A stretch of 64,000 bases of DNA from Pandoraea terrigena (GTDB lineage: Bacteria; Pseudomonadota; Gammaproteobacteria; Burkholderiales; Burkholderiaceae): NCBI RefSeq assembly GCF_902459705.1, contig NZ_CABPRU010000004.1, positions 248,001 to 312,000 of the forward strand, given 5' to 3'. A program made the translations under genes and the position numbers. The stretch's first letter is position 1. Every line of letters starts with the position of its first letter. Below are positions 7,832-16,904 of the stretch, in pieces. Below the pieces are notes generated by a model that saw nothing but the letters and a program-made list of their open reading frames with translations, searched no databases and was not told where the DNA came from.

Positions 7832-8136
7832 GCCGCGCTCCTTGCACCGTTCATTCGACGCACCTGCATGCCTTCGCGCACGGGTGTCATGCATCCCTGC
7901 CGGTTCGGCACGCCATCGATCTCGACCAGACAATCGAAGCACACGCCCATCATGCAGAACGGCGCACGGTCGCTGCCCGTGACGGGCGTGGTCCGGCACG
8001 CCGTCACACCGGAGACGAGCAATGCGGCAGCGACATTCATGTCGGCCGGCACGTCAACCGGCGTGCCCTCGATAAACACTTGCACCGTCGCGCCATCCTT
8101 GCGCGCCAGCGACTTAAGCAGTGAAACGTTTGGCAT
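7828..8136 (-). CDS. Small 2Fe-2S ferredoxin-like subunit of the oxidase
   Basis: The 102-aa product has a cysteine pattern (FCMMGVCFDC, later GCMTP) of the HcnA/OoxC type single-cluster proteins that pass electrons between the two flavin subunits. The ATG at 8136 was chosen because the family begins near here; it lies inside the 3' end of the gene upstream (23-base overlap), and the stop overlaps the start of the next gene. Opine oxidase and hydrogen cyanide synthase share this architecture. Confidence 0.85.
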   Translation of the reverse strand: MPNVSLLKSLARKDGATVQVFIEGTPVDVPADMNVAAALLVSGVTACRTTPVTGSDRAPFCMMGVCFDCLVEIDGVPNRQGCMTPVREGMQVRRMNGARSAA

Positions 8137-9214
8137 AGAAATGATCCAAAAGCGCGGGACGCGGTGCGCCGAGAATCCACGGCGCGAGGGTTTCACAATG
8201 CGCGGCGGCGAGCGTCACGCCGCTGTGACAGGTCGCGAGGAACGCGCCCGGGCAGGCCTCCGAGGCCTCGTAGATCGGCAGACCGTCGTCCGTCATGACC
8301 CGCAACGCCCCCCACGCGCGCACCACGCGCACGTGCTTGAGCAGCGGGAATGGGGCGATGCCGCGCCGGGCGATGTCGGCGAGCACGTCGGGCGTCACGC
8401 CGTCGTTGAAGCCCACGTCTTCGGCCGAGTCGCCGAGCATGACCGAGCCCTCGACGGTCTGGCGCACGTAGATGGTCGGATAGTCGAGAAACGGCTTGAC
8501 GCGCTCGGTCACGAGGATCTGGCCGCGCAACGGTTTGACCGGTGCGCGCAGCCCTACCATCGGCGCGAGATCGCGATTGCCCAGGCCGGCGGCCAGCACG
8601 ACACGCCCGGCGTCGAGCGACACCTCCCCCATGCGCACGCGAAACGCGCTGCCCGTCTGACGAATATCGGTCACGCGCAGGTTCGGCGCATACTCGCCGC
8701 CCGCCTGCTCGAAGGCGGCGAACAGCGCGCGCAGCGTATAGAGCGGGCTGACATGACCGTCGTTCGGCGAATAAATGCCGCCCACCACGTCGGGGCCGAT
8801 GGCCGGCAGCCGCTCGGCAAGCGCCTTGTGATCGAGCACTTCGTAGGTGAGGGCCGGCTCGGCTTCCTGCAGCTTGCGCATGCTCTCGACCTTGATGGCC
8901 AGCTCTTCGGGGGTCTGGGCGATATTGAAGCCGCCGGGTCGCTGAAAGCCGATGGAGACGCCGGTGCGTGCGAGCAGCTCGTCGGCGAGATCCTGCCAAA
9001 GGTTGGCGGAGTGCAGCGACCAGCGCGCATAGTTCGTACAGGTACCGCCCTTGCCCTGCACCCAGACCAGCCCGAAGTTGCCGCGCGCGGCACGCAGCGA
9101 ATTGTCTTCGCCATCGCACACGACGACGCGTTGCCCCCGCTTGGCAAGCCCGTAGGCGATCGCCATGCCGACGAGGCCGCCGCCGATGACGGCGATATCG
9201 TATGTCTTTTGCAT
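8114..9214 (-). CDS. FAD-dependent amino acid/opine oxidase (DAO family), catalytic subunit
   Basis: The 366-aa product starts with an FAD-binding AVIGGGLVGMAIAYGLA motif and belongs to the DAO family with HcnC, OoxB and glycine/sarcosine oxidases. These oxidise the C-N bond of an amino or imino acid to an imine. It sits between an ABC importer and the other two oxidase subunits in one operon. An importer, an imine-forming oxidase and RidA together suggest growth on a secondary amine such as an opine. The exact substrate cannot be read from sequence. Confidence 0.88.
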   Translation of the reverse strand: MQKTYDIAVIGGGLVGMAIAYGLAKRGQRVVVCDGEDNSLRAARGNFGLVWVQGKGGTCTNYARWSLHSANLWQDLADELLARTGVSIGFQRPGGFNIAQTPEELAIKVESMRKLQEAEPALTYEVLDHKALAERLPAIGPDVVGGIYSPNDGHVSPLYTLRALFAAFEQAGGEYAPNLRVTDIRQTGSAFRVRMGEVSLDAGRVVLAAGLGNRDLAPMVGLRAPVKPLRGQILVTERVKPFLDYPTIYVRQTVEGSVMLGDSAEDVGFNDGVTPDVLADIARRGIAPFPLLKHVRVVRAWGALRVMTDDGLPIYEASEACPGAFLATCHSGVTLAAAHCETLAPWILGAPRPALLDHFYAKRFTA

Positions 9215-9217
9215 GTG

Positions 9218-10033
9218 TTAGTGATTCCCCACCAGAACCTTGTTGAGTCCGTAAATGCGATCGAGCATCAGCATCACCACCAGCGTCAGCGCGATGAGCA
9301 GCGTGGAGATGGCCGCCACGCTCGGGTCGACCGTCTCGCTCATGTTCATGTAAATGCGCACCGGTAGCGTGATCGTGGTCGGCGCGGTCACGAAGATCGT
9401 GGCCGTGAGTTCATCGAAACTGTTGATGAACGCGAGCACCCAGCCGCCCGCCAGGCCCGGCAGGATCGCCGGCAGCGTGATGCGGCGAAACGTCGTCCAG
9501 CGTCCGGCACCGAGCGAGCGCGCCGCACGTTCGGCTTCGTCGGCCTGCCCCGCGAGCGCCGCCATGATCAGGCGCAGCGCGTACGGGAAGATCAGCAGTG
9601 CGTGGCAAGCGACAAGGCTCACGAACGAGCCACCCATGTCGAGCAGCGTGAACAGCCTCAGGAACGCAATGCCCAGCACCACCGGCGGAATCATCAGCGG
9701 CGAGAGCAGGAACGAATTGATCGCGTCGCGTCCCGGGAACCGGTAGCGTGCGAGTCCCATCGCCGCCGGTACCGCCAACGCGGTCGACACGCTGGCCGAC
9801 GTCACGCCCAGCCACAGGCTCGTGCGCAGCGCCGATAGAAAGTCCTCGTCGTTCATGAGCGACGAGAACCAGCGCAACGAAAAGTGACGCGTCGGGATGG
9901 ACAGGAAGTTGTCCGGCGTGAAGGCGACCAGGCACACCACCACCAGCGGCGCGAGGATGAAGACGAGAAACACGACGTGAAACGCGAGCGCTCCCACCCC
10001 ATTGCGGTCGTACCGGGAGTCTTGTTGATTCAT
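9218..10033 (-). CDS. ABC transporter permease (PotC/YdcV type)
   Basis: The 271-aa membrane protein has about six hydrophobic segments and the EAA loop motif EAERAARSLGAGRWTTFRRI, which docks to the ATPase. It is the second permease of a PotABCD-like importer for small cationic or amino-acid-like solutes. The gene begins 12 bases after the first permease and is followed after three bases by the oxidase gene, so uptake and oxidation are co-transcribed. Confidence 0.9.
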   Translation of the reverse strand: MNQQDSRYDRNGVGALAFHVVFLVFILAPLVVVCLVAFTPDNFLSIPTRHFSLRWFSSLMNDEDFLSALRTSLWLGVTSASVSTALAVPAAMGLARYRFPGRDAINSFLLSPLMIPPVVLGIAFLRLFTLLDMGGSFVSLVACHALLIFPYALRLIMAALAGQADEAERAARSLGAGRWTTFRRITLPAILPGLAGGWVLAFINSFDELTATIFVTAPTTITLPVRIYMNMSETVDPSVAAISTLLIALTLVVMLMLDRIYGLNKVLVGNH

Positions 10034-10045
10034 ATGCCTTCCCCC

Positions 10046-10984
10046 TCAGCCCAGACGGCGCGTGAAGCGCCGCTCGAGGGCGCGGTTGTAACCGGTGATG
10101 ATGGCCACGTTCACGATCAGCAGCACGATGGCAATGGCGGCCCCCAGCGGCCAGTTCAGCGAGCCGAGAAACTCGTCATACGCCGTGGTCGCCACCACTT
10201 TCAGGCGGCGTCCGCCGATCAGCGCGGGCGTTGCGAACGCGCTCGCCGTCAGCGCAAAGACGATCAGGCTGCCCGAGAGAATGCCCGGCGTGATCTGCGG
10301 CAATACCACCCGCCACATCACCGTCGCCCGTCCCGCCCCGAGCGAGCGCGCGGCATGCGCGATCGCCGGATCGAGGCGCGTGAGCGAGGTCCACACCGAG
10401 AGCACCATGAGCGGCACGAGCACGTGCACCAGCGCCACCGTGACCGCGCCCATCGTGAAGAGCATTTGCAGCGGATGACCGATCAGCCCCAGCTTCATGA
10501 GCACGGTATTGACCAGCCCCTCGCGGCCCAGCAGGATCGACCAGCCCAGCGTTCGCACGACGACCGAAATCAGCAGCGGCCCCAGCACGAGCACCAGGCA
10601 GAGCGAGCGCCACGGATCGCGCATGCGGAACAGGAAGTACGCTTCGGGCACACCGACCAGCACGCACAACACCGTCACGCCAACCGAGAGCAGCAATGTG
10701 CGCAGGAAGATCTCGTAGAAATAACTGTCCGTGAGAATGTCGGCATAGTGCTGAAGCGAGATCGTCGGCAGCACCCCACCCAGGTTCGGGTCGAAGCCGC
10801 GCAGGCTCAACACGAACGTGAGGACGAGCGGCACCGCGAGCAGCACGAGGAAGAACAGCGCCGCTGGCATCACCAGTGTCCAGGCGGCACGGCGCTGGCT
10901 CGCGATCTCGGGCGAGATCGCCGCGCTCGCCTTCATACCCGGCACGGCCGATGCCCCCGGTGGCGTAGACGTCGTGGCATTCAT
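10046..10984 (-). CDS. ABC transporter permease (PotB/YdcU type)
   Basis: The 312-aa product has six predicted membrane segments and the EAA loop HAARSLGAGRATVMWRVVLP. GGAGG lies six bases before the ATG at 10984, which overlaps the ATPase stop codon as ATGA. It pairs with the permease downstream to form the channel of the importer. Confidence 0.9.
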   Translation of the reverse strand: MNATTSTPPGASAVPGMKASAAISPEIASQRRAAWTLVMPAALFFLVLLAVPLVLTFVLSLRGFDPNLGGVLPTISLQHYADILTDSYFYEIFLRTLLLSVGVTVLCVLVGVPEAYFLFRMRDPWRSLCLVLVLGPLLISVVVRTLGWSILLGREGLVNTVLMKLGLIGHPLQMLFTMGAVTVALVHVLVPLMVLSVWTSLTRLDPAIAHAARSLGAGRATVMWRVVLPQITPGILSGSLIVFALTASAFATPALIGGRRLKVVATTAYDEFLGSLNWPLGAAIAIVLLIVNVAIITGYNRALERRFTRRLG

Positions 10985-12060
10985 GCGCCCTCCTGCACGA
11001 GACGCAAGGCATCGTCGGCCCAATCGAGCCCGACGGCCTCGCCATCGTTGGCCGCGACCACGCCGTCGTTGGACACGAGCACACGCAGCTCGCCGAGGGC
11101 CGTCGACACGGTGAGCACCCAATGGTTGCCGTGGAAGCTGCGCTGGCCCACGCGGCCCGCGAGCCGGCCCGCCGTCGCGGACGTCAGGCGAATACGCTCC
11201 GGCCGAAGACTGAATGTCGCCGGGCCGTTGCCCCCCATCCCCGTCGTCGGCCCGGCGTGCGCGGGCGACACCGCGAGTCGATGCCCCTGCGCGTCGAGCA
11301 CCGGCACGCCGCCGCGCACATCGAGCTGACCGGAGATGAGATTGGTCTGCCCGATGAAGTGCGCGGCGAACGTGGCGCGCGGGTCTTCGTAGACATCGTG
11401 CGGCGTATCGATGCGCACCACACGCCCTGCGTTGAGCAGCACCACGCGATCGCTGATCGCGAGCGCCTCGGCCTGATCGTGCGTGACCATGACGGTGGTC
11501 GTGCCGACCTTGCGTTGAATCGTCCGCAGCTCGTCCTGCATCTGCTCGCGCAGTTTGGCGTCGAGATTCGAGAGCGGTTCGTCGAGCAGCAGCACGGGCG
11601 GTGCGATCACCAGCGCCCGGGCCAGCGCCACGCGCTGGCGCTGGCCGCCGGAGAGTTCGCGCGGATAGCGTTGCGCGTGCTGGCCCAGATGCACCAGCTC
11701 CAGCGCGTCCTGCACGCGGCGACGTTTCTGCCCGGGGTCCACGCGGCGCATATCCAGACCGAACGCGACGTTCTGCGCCACGGTCATGTGAGGAAACAAC
11801 GCGTAACTCTGGAACACGATTCCGAGTCCGCGCTTTTCCGGCGGCACCGGCGTGAGGTCGCGGCCCTCGAGCAGAATACGGCCGCTGCTCGGGGCGACGA
11901 ATCCGGCAATCATCTGCAACGTGGTGGTCTTGCCGCAGCCGGACGGGCCCAACAGGGAGATGAATTCGCCCTGCTCAATCGAAAGATCGACGCCCTCGAC
12001 CGCCACGGTGTCACCGAAGCGTTTGCCGAGTTGCTCGAGACGCAAATATGGGGGGCTCAT
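10981..12060 (-). CDS. ABC transporter ATP-binding protein (PotA type)
   Basis: The 359-aa ATPase shows Walker A LLGPSGCGKTTT, the signature LSGGQRQRVALARAL and Walker B LLLDEPLSNLD, with a C-terminal TOBE-like domain after about residue 280. The ATG at 12060 gives the usual PotA length; 20 upstream in-frame residues are dispensable. It powers the importer whose binding protein is encoded just upstream. Confidence 0.92.
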   Translation of the reverse strand: MSPPYLRLEQLGKRFGDTVAVEGVDLSIEQGEFISLLGPSGCGKTTTLQMIAGFVAPSSGRILLEGRDLTPVPPEKRGLGIVFQSYALFPHMTVAQNVAFGLDMRRVDPGQKRRRVQDALELVHLGQHAQRYPRELSGGQRQRVALARALVIAPPVLLLDEPLSNLDAKLREQMQDELRTIQRKVGTTTVMVTHDQAEALAISDRVVLLNAGRVVRIDTPHDVYEDPRATFAAHFIGQTNLISGQLDVRGGVPVLDAQGHRLAVSPAHAGPTTGMGGNGPATFSLRPERIRLTSATAGRLAGRVGQRSFHGNHWVLTVSTALGELRVLVSNDGVVAANDGEAVGLDWADDALRLVQEGA

Positions 12061-12083
12061 GACGCTTGAGGTCTCCGTGCGAC

Positions 12084-13151
12084 TTAACGTTCGATCTGAC
12101 GGTTCCAGCGCTGCGTCCACTCAGCGCGCTTCGCGTTGACGACATCCCAGTCGACACGAATGAGCTTGTCGATCTGGGCGGGCGACGGCACGCGTGCGGC
12201 CACGGCCAGCGAGAGTTGCGTCTTCTTGTTCGCCGGCGCAACGCCCGCGCTTTCGGCGAGAATGGCCTGGGTTTGCGGCGTGAGAATCGTTTGGACGAAC
12301 TTCTGCGCCAGTGCGTTGTTGGCGGATTTGTCTACCACGCACATGCCCATGCTAAGGGCCACCGCCCCCTCCTTCGGATACACGAACTCGACCGGAATGC
12401 CCTGCTGGCGCAACGCTTGCACGCGGCCGTTGCCCCACACGGCGATGGCGACTTCATCCGACTGGAACAGCTCGGCGATCTTGCCCGGGGACGGATCGAA
12501 CGACAGCACGTTCGGTGAGATCTTCTCCATTGCGCGGAAACCCGGTTCGATGTTGCTGTCGCTGCCGCCGTTGATCTTGGACTCGACGAGCAGCCCGTGC
12601 AGACCGTACGTGTTCTTGATGCTCGGCATCACGAGCTTGCCCTTGTACTTCGGATCCGAAAGGTCCTGCCACGAGGTCGGTGCCGGCCAGCCCTTCGACT
12701 GGAACAGTCGCGTGTTGTAGGCGATACCCGTGGCAATCAGGCCGGCCGCCACGGCATTGCCCCCCTTGAACTTCGCGATGTCGTACAGGTCGCGATAGAC
12801 GGGCGCGTCGGCGAGCTTGCCGCAGAAACCCATCTGGATGGCCTGGTACATCGGGCCGTCATCGAGGAAGACGACGTCCATGCCGGCCTTGCCTTTTTGC
12901 GCCTGCAGCTTCGCGAGGTTGGTCGTCGAATCGCCGGGCACGATCACCACCTTGGTGCCGGGGTTCGCCTGCTCGAAAGCGGGAATGACGTCTTTCTTGA
13001 GCATCTGTTCAAACGAGCCGCCGTAAGCGCCGACGTACAACGTTGTGTCGGCGTGGGCAGCCGTGGCAGCGAATACCGATCCGGCGACACCGACAGAAAT
13101 GGCCGTGGCGCGGGCAAGCTTGCGAAGCGTTTGGGGAACGACGGTCTTCAT
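12084..13151 (-). CDS. Periplasmic solute-binding protein (PotD/spermidine-putrescine family)
   Basis: The 355-aa product has a clear signal peptide (cleavage near AHA-DT, residues 34-35) followed by a type II periplasmic fold. AAGGAG precedes the ATG. As first gene of the operon it sets which solute is delivered to the oxidase. PotD-like proteins bind polyamines, opines and other small amines; the pocket was not identified. The divergent LysR gene at 13326 is the probable regulator. Confidence 0.9.
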   Translation of the reverse strand: MKTVVPQTLRKLARATAISVGVAGSVFAATAAHADTTLYVGAYGGSFEQMLKKDVIPAFEQANPGTKVVIVPGDSTTNLAKLQAQKGKAGMDVVFLDDGPMYQAIQMGFCGKLADAPVYRDLYDIAKFKGGNAVAAGLIATGIAYNTRLFQSKGWPAPTSWQDLSDPKYKGKLVMPSIKNTYGLHGLLVESKINGGSDSNIEPGFRAMEKISPNVLSFDPSPGKIAELFQSDEVAIAVWGNGRVQALRQQGIPVEFVYPKEGAVALSMGMCVVDKSANNALAQKFVQTILTPQTQAILAESAGVAPANKKTQLSLAVAARVPSPAQIDKLIRVDWDVVNAKRAEWTQRWNRQIER

Positions 13152-13325
13152 CGATAAGCTCCTTGCGTGAAGTAGGGTTGTGTGATGTTATGGCCCGGCA
13201 ATATCAAAAAACCAACAACGTGCTGCGTGGTTTGCGTAGGTTCATTTTCGACGCGAGCACGGTCAAATCACATTTTTTCGCCCACCCATACGAAAATGTT
13301 ATGACGTGGTTGAGATGAGGTTGTC
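13152..13325. promoter_or_regulatory. Divergent control region of the uptake/oxidase operon and its LysR gene
   Basis: The 174-base gap is AT-richer than the genes around it. CATTTTCG (13243-13250) and CGAAAATG (13291-13298) form a perfect inverted repeat with 40 bases between the arms, a plausible pair of sites for the LysR protein. Promoter elements could not be fixed with confidence. Confidence 0.45.
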
Positions 13326-14216
13326 ATGAAGATTCGGCAGTTGGAGGCATTTCGTGCGCTGATCCTGCGCCAGACGGTCACTCGGGCGGCCGACATGCTT
13401 CACGTTTCCCAACCGGCAGTCACACGCCTGATCAACGATCTCGAGGCGGACATAGGGTTTTCCTTATTCGATCGGATCAACGGCCGCCTGAACCCGACGC
13501 CCGAAGCCATGGTGCTGTTCGAGGAGGTTGAGCGCTCGTTCGCGGGCATCGACCGCATTGCGCAGACGGCCGAGCAGATCAAGTCGCTGCGGCGCGGTTC
13601 GCTGCATGTCGCGGGCGCTCCCGCGCTCGCGCTGGAGTTCCTGCCCACCACGATGACGGGTTTCATGCGTGAGCATCCAGGCATCAGCACGACGTTGCTG
13701 ATCCACGCGTCGAGCATCGTGGTCGACATGGTGGTGGGTCGGCGTTGCGACGTCGGCTTCATCGCGCACCCCCTCACGCATGCCGGTGTGAACGTCGAGA
13801 CGCTGCACCGCGCGCCCATGCGCTGCATCCTGCCGCACGGACACCGACTCGCGAATCGCGACGTGATCCATCCTGAAGATTTGCGCGACGAGTCGTTCGT
13901 GTCGTATCCGAAGGAGTTCGACGGGCGGATGTATATCGACCGGATCTTTGCCGAGCGGCAGATCGACCGGGTGATGAGCGCCGAGTCGCAACTGTCCGCG
14001 GCGATTTGCGTGCTCGTGCAACACGGCGCGGGCGTGGCGATCATCGACCAGATCACGGCACGGTTCGCGGCAGGGCGCGTCGTTGTCAAGCCGTTCGAAC
14101 CGGCAATCCTGTCGGGCTTTTCGCTGGTCACGTCGAACCAGCACCCGCCGTCGCAACTCGCGAAGGCCTTCGTCGACTTCACGAAGCAACGCATGATCGA
14201 ACAGTTCGCCGAATGA
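13326..14216 (+). CDS. LysR-type transcriptional regulator (OccR/NocR-like)
   Basis: The 296-aa product has the N-terminal LysR helix-turn-helix (TRAADMLHVSQPAVTRLINDLE, about residues 19-40) and an effector domain. LysR proteins usually activate the divergently transcribed operon when they bind its substrate or product. Its position back to back with the uptake/oxidase operon, and similarity in layout to octopine and nopaline regulators, suggest an amino-acid-like inducer. GAGG precedes the ATG. Confidence 0.9.
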   Translation: MKIRQLEAFRALILRQTVTRAADMLHVSQPAVTRLINDLEADIGFSLFDRINGRLNPTPEAMVLFEEVERSFAGIDRIAQTAEQIKSLRRGSLHVAGAPALALEFLPTTMTGFMREHPGISTTLLIHASSIVVDMVVGRRCDVGFIAHPLTHAGVNVETLHRAPMRCILPHGHRLANRDVIHPEDLRDESFVSYPKEFDGRMYIDRIFAERQIDRVMSAESQLSAAICVLVQHGAGVAIIDQITARFAAGRVVVKPFEPAILSGFSLVTSNQHPPSQLAKAFVDFTKQRMIEQFAE

Positions 14217-14268
14217 GGCGCGCCACGCGCGTGCGCTTCGCCAGTCGACATCGGATCCTCGCACGGAT

Positions 14269-14297
14269 TTGCAAAAATTCTATATTTCCACTACATT
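14269..14297 (+). promoter_or_regulatory. Sigma-70 promoter of the ars operon, probably leaderless
   Basis: TTGCAA (14269-14274) and TACATT (14292-14297) are separated by 17 bases. The ATG of arsR starts only seven bases after the -10 element and has no ribosome-binding site, so transcription would begin at or next to the start codon. Confidence 0.5.
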
Positions 14298-14303
14298 CGA
14301 ATA

Positions 14304-14639
14304 ATGGAAACCAATAACGCGCTCGAAGCGCTTGCCGCGCTCGCCCATTCGGTCCGCCTGACGGTGTTCCGCCTTCTCATGCAGGCCGGACCCGAGGGGC
14401 TGCCCGCCGGTCGCATCGCGGAACTCATGGACATGCCCGCCTCGTCGCTGTCGTTCCACCTCAAGGAACTGCACCACGCCGGGCTGCTCGCCAGCCGGCA
14501 GGAAGGTCGCTCGATCATCTACATGGCGCGTTTTGAAACCATGAACGCGCTACTCGGCTACCTCACGGAGAACTGCTGCGGCGGCGTCCCCTGTACGCCC
14601 GCCTCGTCCTGCGATGTCGTCGCGGAGGCCAACCAATGA
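14304..14639 (+). CDS. arsR: ArsR-family arsenic-responsive repressor
   Basis: The 111-aa winged-helix protein (recognition helix around ASSLSFHLKELHHAGLL) represses the ars operon and lets go when arsenite or antimonite binds. The classical E. coli ELCVC metal site is not seen; candidate ligands are the C-terminal CCGGVPC and SSC cysteines (about residues 91-103), as in other ArsR subtypes with relocated sites. Its TGA overlaps the acr3 ATG. Confidence 0.92.
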   Translation: METNNALEALAALAHSVRLTVFRLLMQAGPEGLPAGRIAELMDMPASSLSFHLKELHHAGLLASRQEGRSIIYMARFETMNALLGYLTENCCGGVPCTPASSCDVVAEANQ

Positions 14640-15700
14640 GTGCCGCACAAAAAGTCGCGCCCGCGCTTCAAGCCGGGACCATCAGCTTCTTTGAGCGGTA
14701 TCTGACCGTCTGGGTAGCGCTGTGCATCATCGCGGGGGTCTTGCTCGGCCAATGGCTACCCGGACTCTTCCATGCCATCGGCGCCATGGAAGTCGCACAG
14801 GTCAACCTGCCCGTGGGTCTGCTCATCTGGGTCATGATCATCCCAATGCTGATCAAGATCGACTTCGGCGCGATGGGACAGGTCGCCGGTCACTGGCGAG
14901 GCATCGGCGTCACGCTGTTCGTGAACTGGCTCGTCAAGCCATTCTCCATGGCGCTGCTGGGGTGGATCTTCGTGCGCCACGTGTTCGCCGCGTGGCTGCC
15001 GGCGGACCAACTCGACAGCTATATCGCCGGCCTGATCCTGCTGGCCGCCGCGCCCTGCACCGCCATGGTCTTTGTCTGGTCGCAACTCTGCAAGGGCGAT
15101 CCGTACTTCACGCTCTCGCAAGTCGCCCTCAATGACGCCATCATGGTCGTGGCCTTCGCCCCGGTCGTCGGCCTGCTGCTCGGCTTGTCGTCGATTTCCG
15201 TGCCCTGGGATACGCTCGTCACGTCAGTCGGGCTCTACATCGTCATCCCGGTGGTGATCGCCCAAGCCATCCGCAAGGCCCTGCTGGCCCACGGAAAAGC
15301 CACGTATCAACGTGTGGTCAGCGCATTGGGGCCCTACTCCATCACGGCGCTGCTCGCCACGCTCGTTCTGCTCTTCGGCTTCCAGGGCAATGCCATCGTC
15401 GAGCAACCGCTGATCATCCTGCTGCTGGCTATCCCGATCCTCATCCAGGTACTGCTCAACTCGGGTCTGGCCTACCTGCTCAACCGCAAGCTCGGCGTGG
15501 CGCACTGCGTCGCCGGCCCGTCGGCATTGATCGGCGCCAGCAACTTCTTCGAGCTGGCCGTCGCCACGGCCATCAGCCTCTTCGGTTTTCAGTCGGGCGC
15601 GGCGCTCGCCACGGTGGTCGGCGTGCTGATCGAGGTGCCCGTGATGCTGCTCGTGGTCGGGGTCGTCAACCGCTCGCAACGCTGGTACGAATCGTCATAA
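14636..15700 (+). CDS. acr3: ACR3-family arsenite efflux permease
   Basis: The 354-aa product has ten predicted membrane segments and the ACR3 motif around [14 protein letters not shown], including the conserved cysteine near residue 141 needed for arsenite transport. It expels As(III) using the proton gradient. It is translationally coupled to arsR by an ATGA overlap. Some authors call this gene arsB, but it is not of the ArsB family. Confidence 0.94.
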   Translation: MSAAQKVAPALQAGTISFFERYLTVWVALCIIAGVLLGQWLPGLFHAIGAMEVAQVNLPVGLLIWVMIIPMLIKIDFGAMGQVAGHWRGIGVTLFVNWLVKPFSMALLGWIFVRHVFAAWLPADQLDSYIAGLILLAAAPCTAMVFVWSQLCKGDPYFTLSQVALNDAIMVVAFAPVVGLLLGLSSISVPWDTLVTSVGLYIVIPVVIAQAIRKALLAHGKATYQRVVSALGPYSITALLATLVLLFGFQGNAIVEQPLIILLLAIPILIQVLLNSGLAYLLNRKLGVAHCVAGPSALIGASNFFELAVATAISLFGFQSGAALATVVGVLIEVPVMLLVVGVVNRSQRWYESS

Positions 15701-15709
15701 GGAAACGTC

Positions 15710-16132
15710 ATGTCCGTCACCATCTACCACAACCCGGCCTGCGGCACGTCGCGCAATACGCTGGCCCTGATCCGCAACGCGGGCATCGAACCCACGGTCA
15801 TCGAGTACCTGAGCGCGCCCCCGGACCGCGAGACGTTGCAAACGATGATTCGCGATGCGGGACTGACCGTGCGCGAAGCCATCCGCGAGAAAGGCACGCC
15901 CTATGCCGAACTGGGTCTCGCCGATCCATCGCTGACCGACGACCCGCTTCTCGACGCGATGCTCGCGCATCCGATCCTGATCAACCGCCCGTTCGTCGTC
16001 ACGCCGTTGGGCGTGCGGCTGTGCCGCCCCTCCGAAGTCGTGCTCGATATCCTGGCCTCGCCGCAAAAGGGGGCGTTTACGAAAGAAGATGGCGAGGTCG
16101 TTGTCGACGCCAGCGGACGGCGCGTGAAATGA
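15710..16132 (+). CDS. arsC: Arsenate reductase, glutaredoxin-dependent
   Basis: The 140-aa product reduces arsenate to arsenite, the form exported by ACR3. The catalytic cysteine is Cys11 in [11 protein letters not shown], and the arginines of the R60/R94/R107 set have likely counterparts ([13 protein letters not shown] region). The length is normal. It begins nine bases after acr3 and overlaps arsH by four bases. Confidence 0.95.
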   Translation: MSVTIYHNPACGTSRNTLALIRNAGIEPTVIEYLSAPPDRETLQTMIRDAGLTVREAIREKGTPYAELGLADPSLTDDPLLDAMLAHPILINRPFVVTPLGVRLCRPSEVVLDILASPQKGAFTKEDGEVVVDASGRRVK

Positions 16133-16893
16133 GGGGCGATCTTCCCAACGTCAGTCGCGCGGTGCTCGATATACCGGATCTTCGCAAACTCGAGCCCAAC
16201 AGCGTCAGCACGCACCCTCCGCGCATCCTGTTGCTCTACGGCTCGCTGCGCGAGACGTCGTACAGCCGGTTGCTGGTGCAGGAAGCCGAGCGCCTTCTTC
16301 GGCACTTCGGCGCCGAGACCCGCATCTTCGACCCCAAGGGGTTGCCCTTGGCCGATAGCGTGCCAGCCGATCACCCGAAGGTCGTCGAGCTTCGCGCGCT
16401 TTCGGCATGGTCGGAAGGCCAGGTCTGGTGCAGCCCGGAGCGCCACGGCACACTGACCGCCGTCTTCAAGAACCAGATCGACTGGCTGCCGCTGGAGATC
16501 GGGAGCCTTCGGCCAACGCAGGGGCGCACGCTCGCCGTGATGCAGGTCTGCGGCGGCTCGCAGTCCTTCAACGCGGTGAACGCGCTGCGGGTACTCGGCC
16601 GATGGATGCGCATGGTCACGATCCCCAACCAGTCCTCGGTCGCCAAGGCGTACCAGGAATTCGACACGACGGGCCGCATGAAGCCGTCGTCTTATTACGA
16701 TCGGGTCGTCGACGTGATGGAAGAACTTTACAAGTTCACCCTCCTGGTCAGGGATCGCACCGACTACCTCACGGACCGGTACAGCGAGCGCAAGGACGCG
16801 GCCCCCGCCACCGCGACGGCACTCGCCGCGGCCGCGATGTCTCATGAGCGAGACGCACAGGTCAGCGACACCGACAGTGGCGAAATCGAATAA
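16129..16893 (+). CDS. arsH: ArsH organoarsenical oxidase (NADPH-dependent FMN reductase)
   Basis: The 254-aa flavodoxin-fold protein has the phosphate-binding [14 protein letters not shown] loop (about residues 28-41) and the [17 protein letters not shown] region typical of ArsH, which oxidises trivalent methyl- and aryl-arsenicals to less toxic pentavalent forms. The ATG at 16129 overlaps the arsC stop as ATGA. It ends the ars operon. Confidence 0.93.
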   Translation: MRGDLPNVSRAVLDIPDLRKLEPNSVSTHPPRILLLYGSLRETSYSRLLVQEAERLLRHFGAETRIFDPKGLPLADSVPADHPKVVELRALSAWSEGQVWCSPERHGTLTAVFKNQIDWLPLEIGSLRPTQGRTLAVMQVCGGSQSFNAVNALRVLGRWMRMVTIPNQSSVAKAYQEFDTTGRMKPSSYYDRVVDVMEELYKFTLLVRDRTDYLTDRYSERKDAAPATATALAAAAMSHERDAQVSDTDSGEIE

Positions 16894-16904
16894 GCGACCG
16901 GGAA

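Noticed and set aside
6398-9214. Hydrogen cyanide synthase (hcnABC)
   Set aside because: The subunit types match, but the gene order differs, and the linked ABC importer, ridA and LysR genes fit amino-acid or opine oxidation better.
6767-9367. An open frame of 866 codons on the plus strand opposite the oxidase genes
   Set aside because: It is antisense to three well-supported genes, has Arg/His/Gln-rich composition typical of GC-rich antisense frames and no domain.
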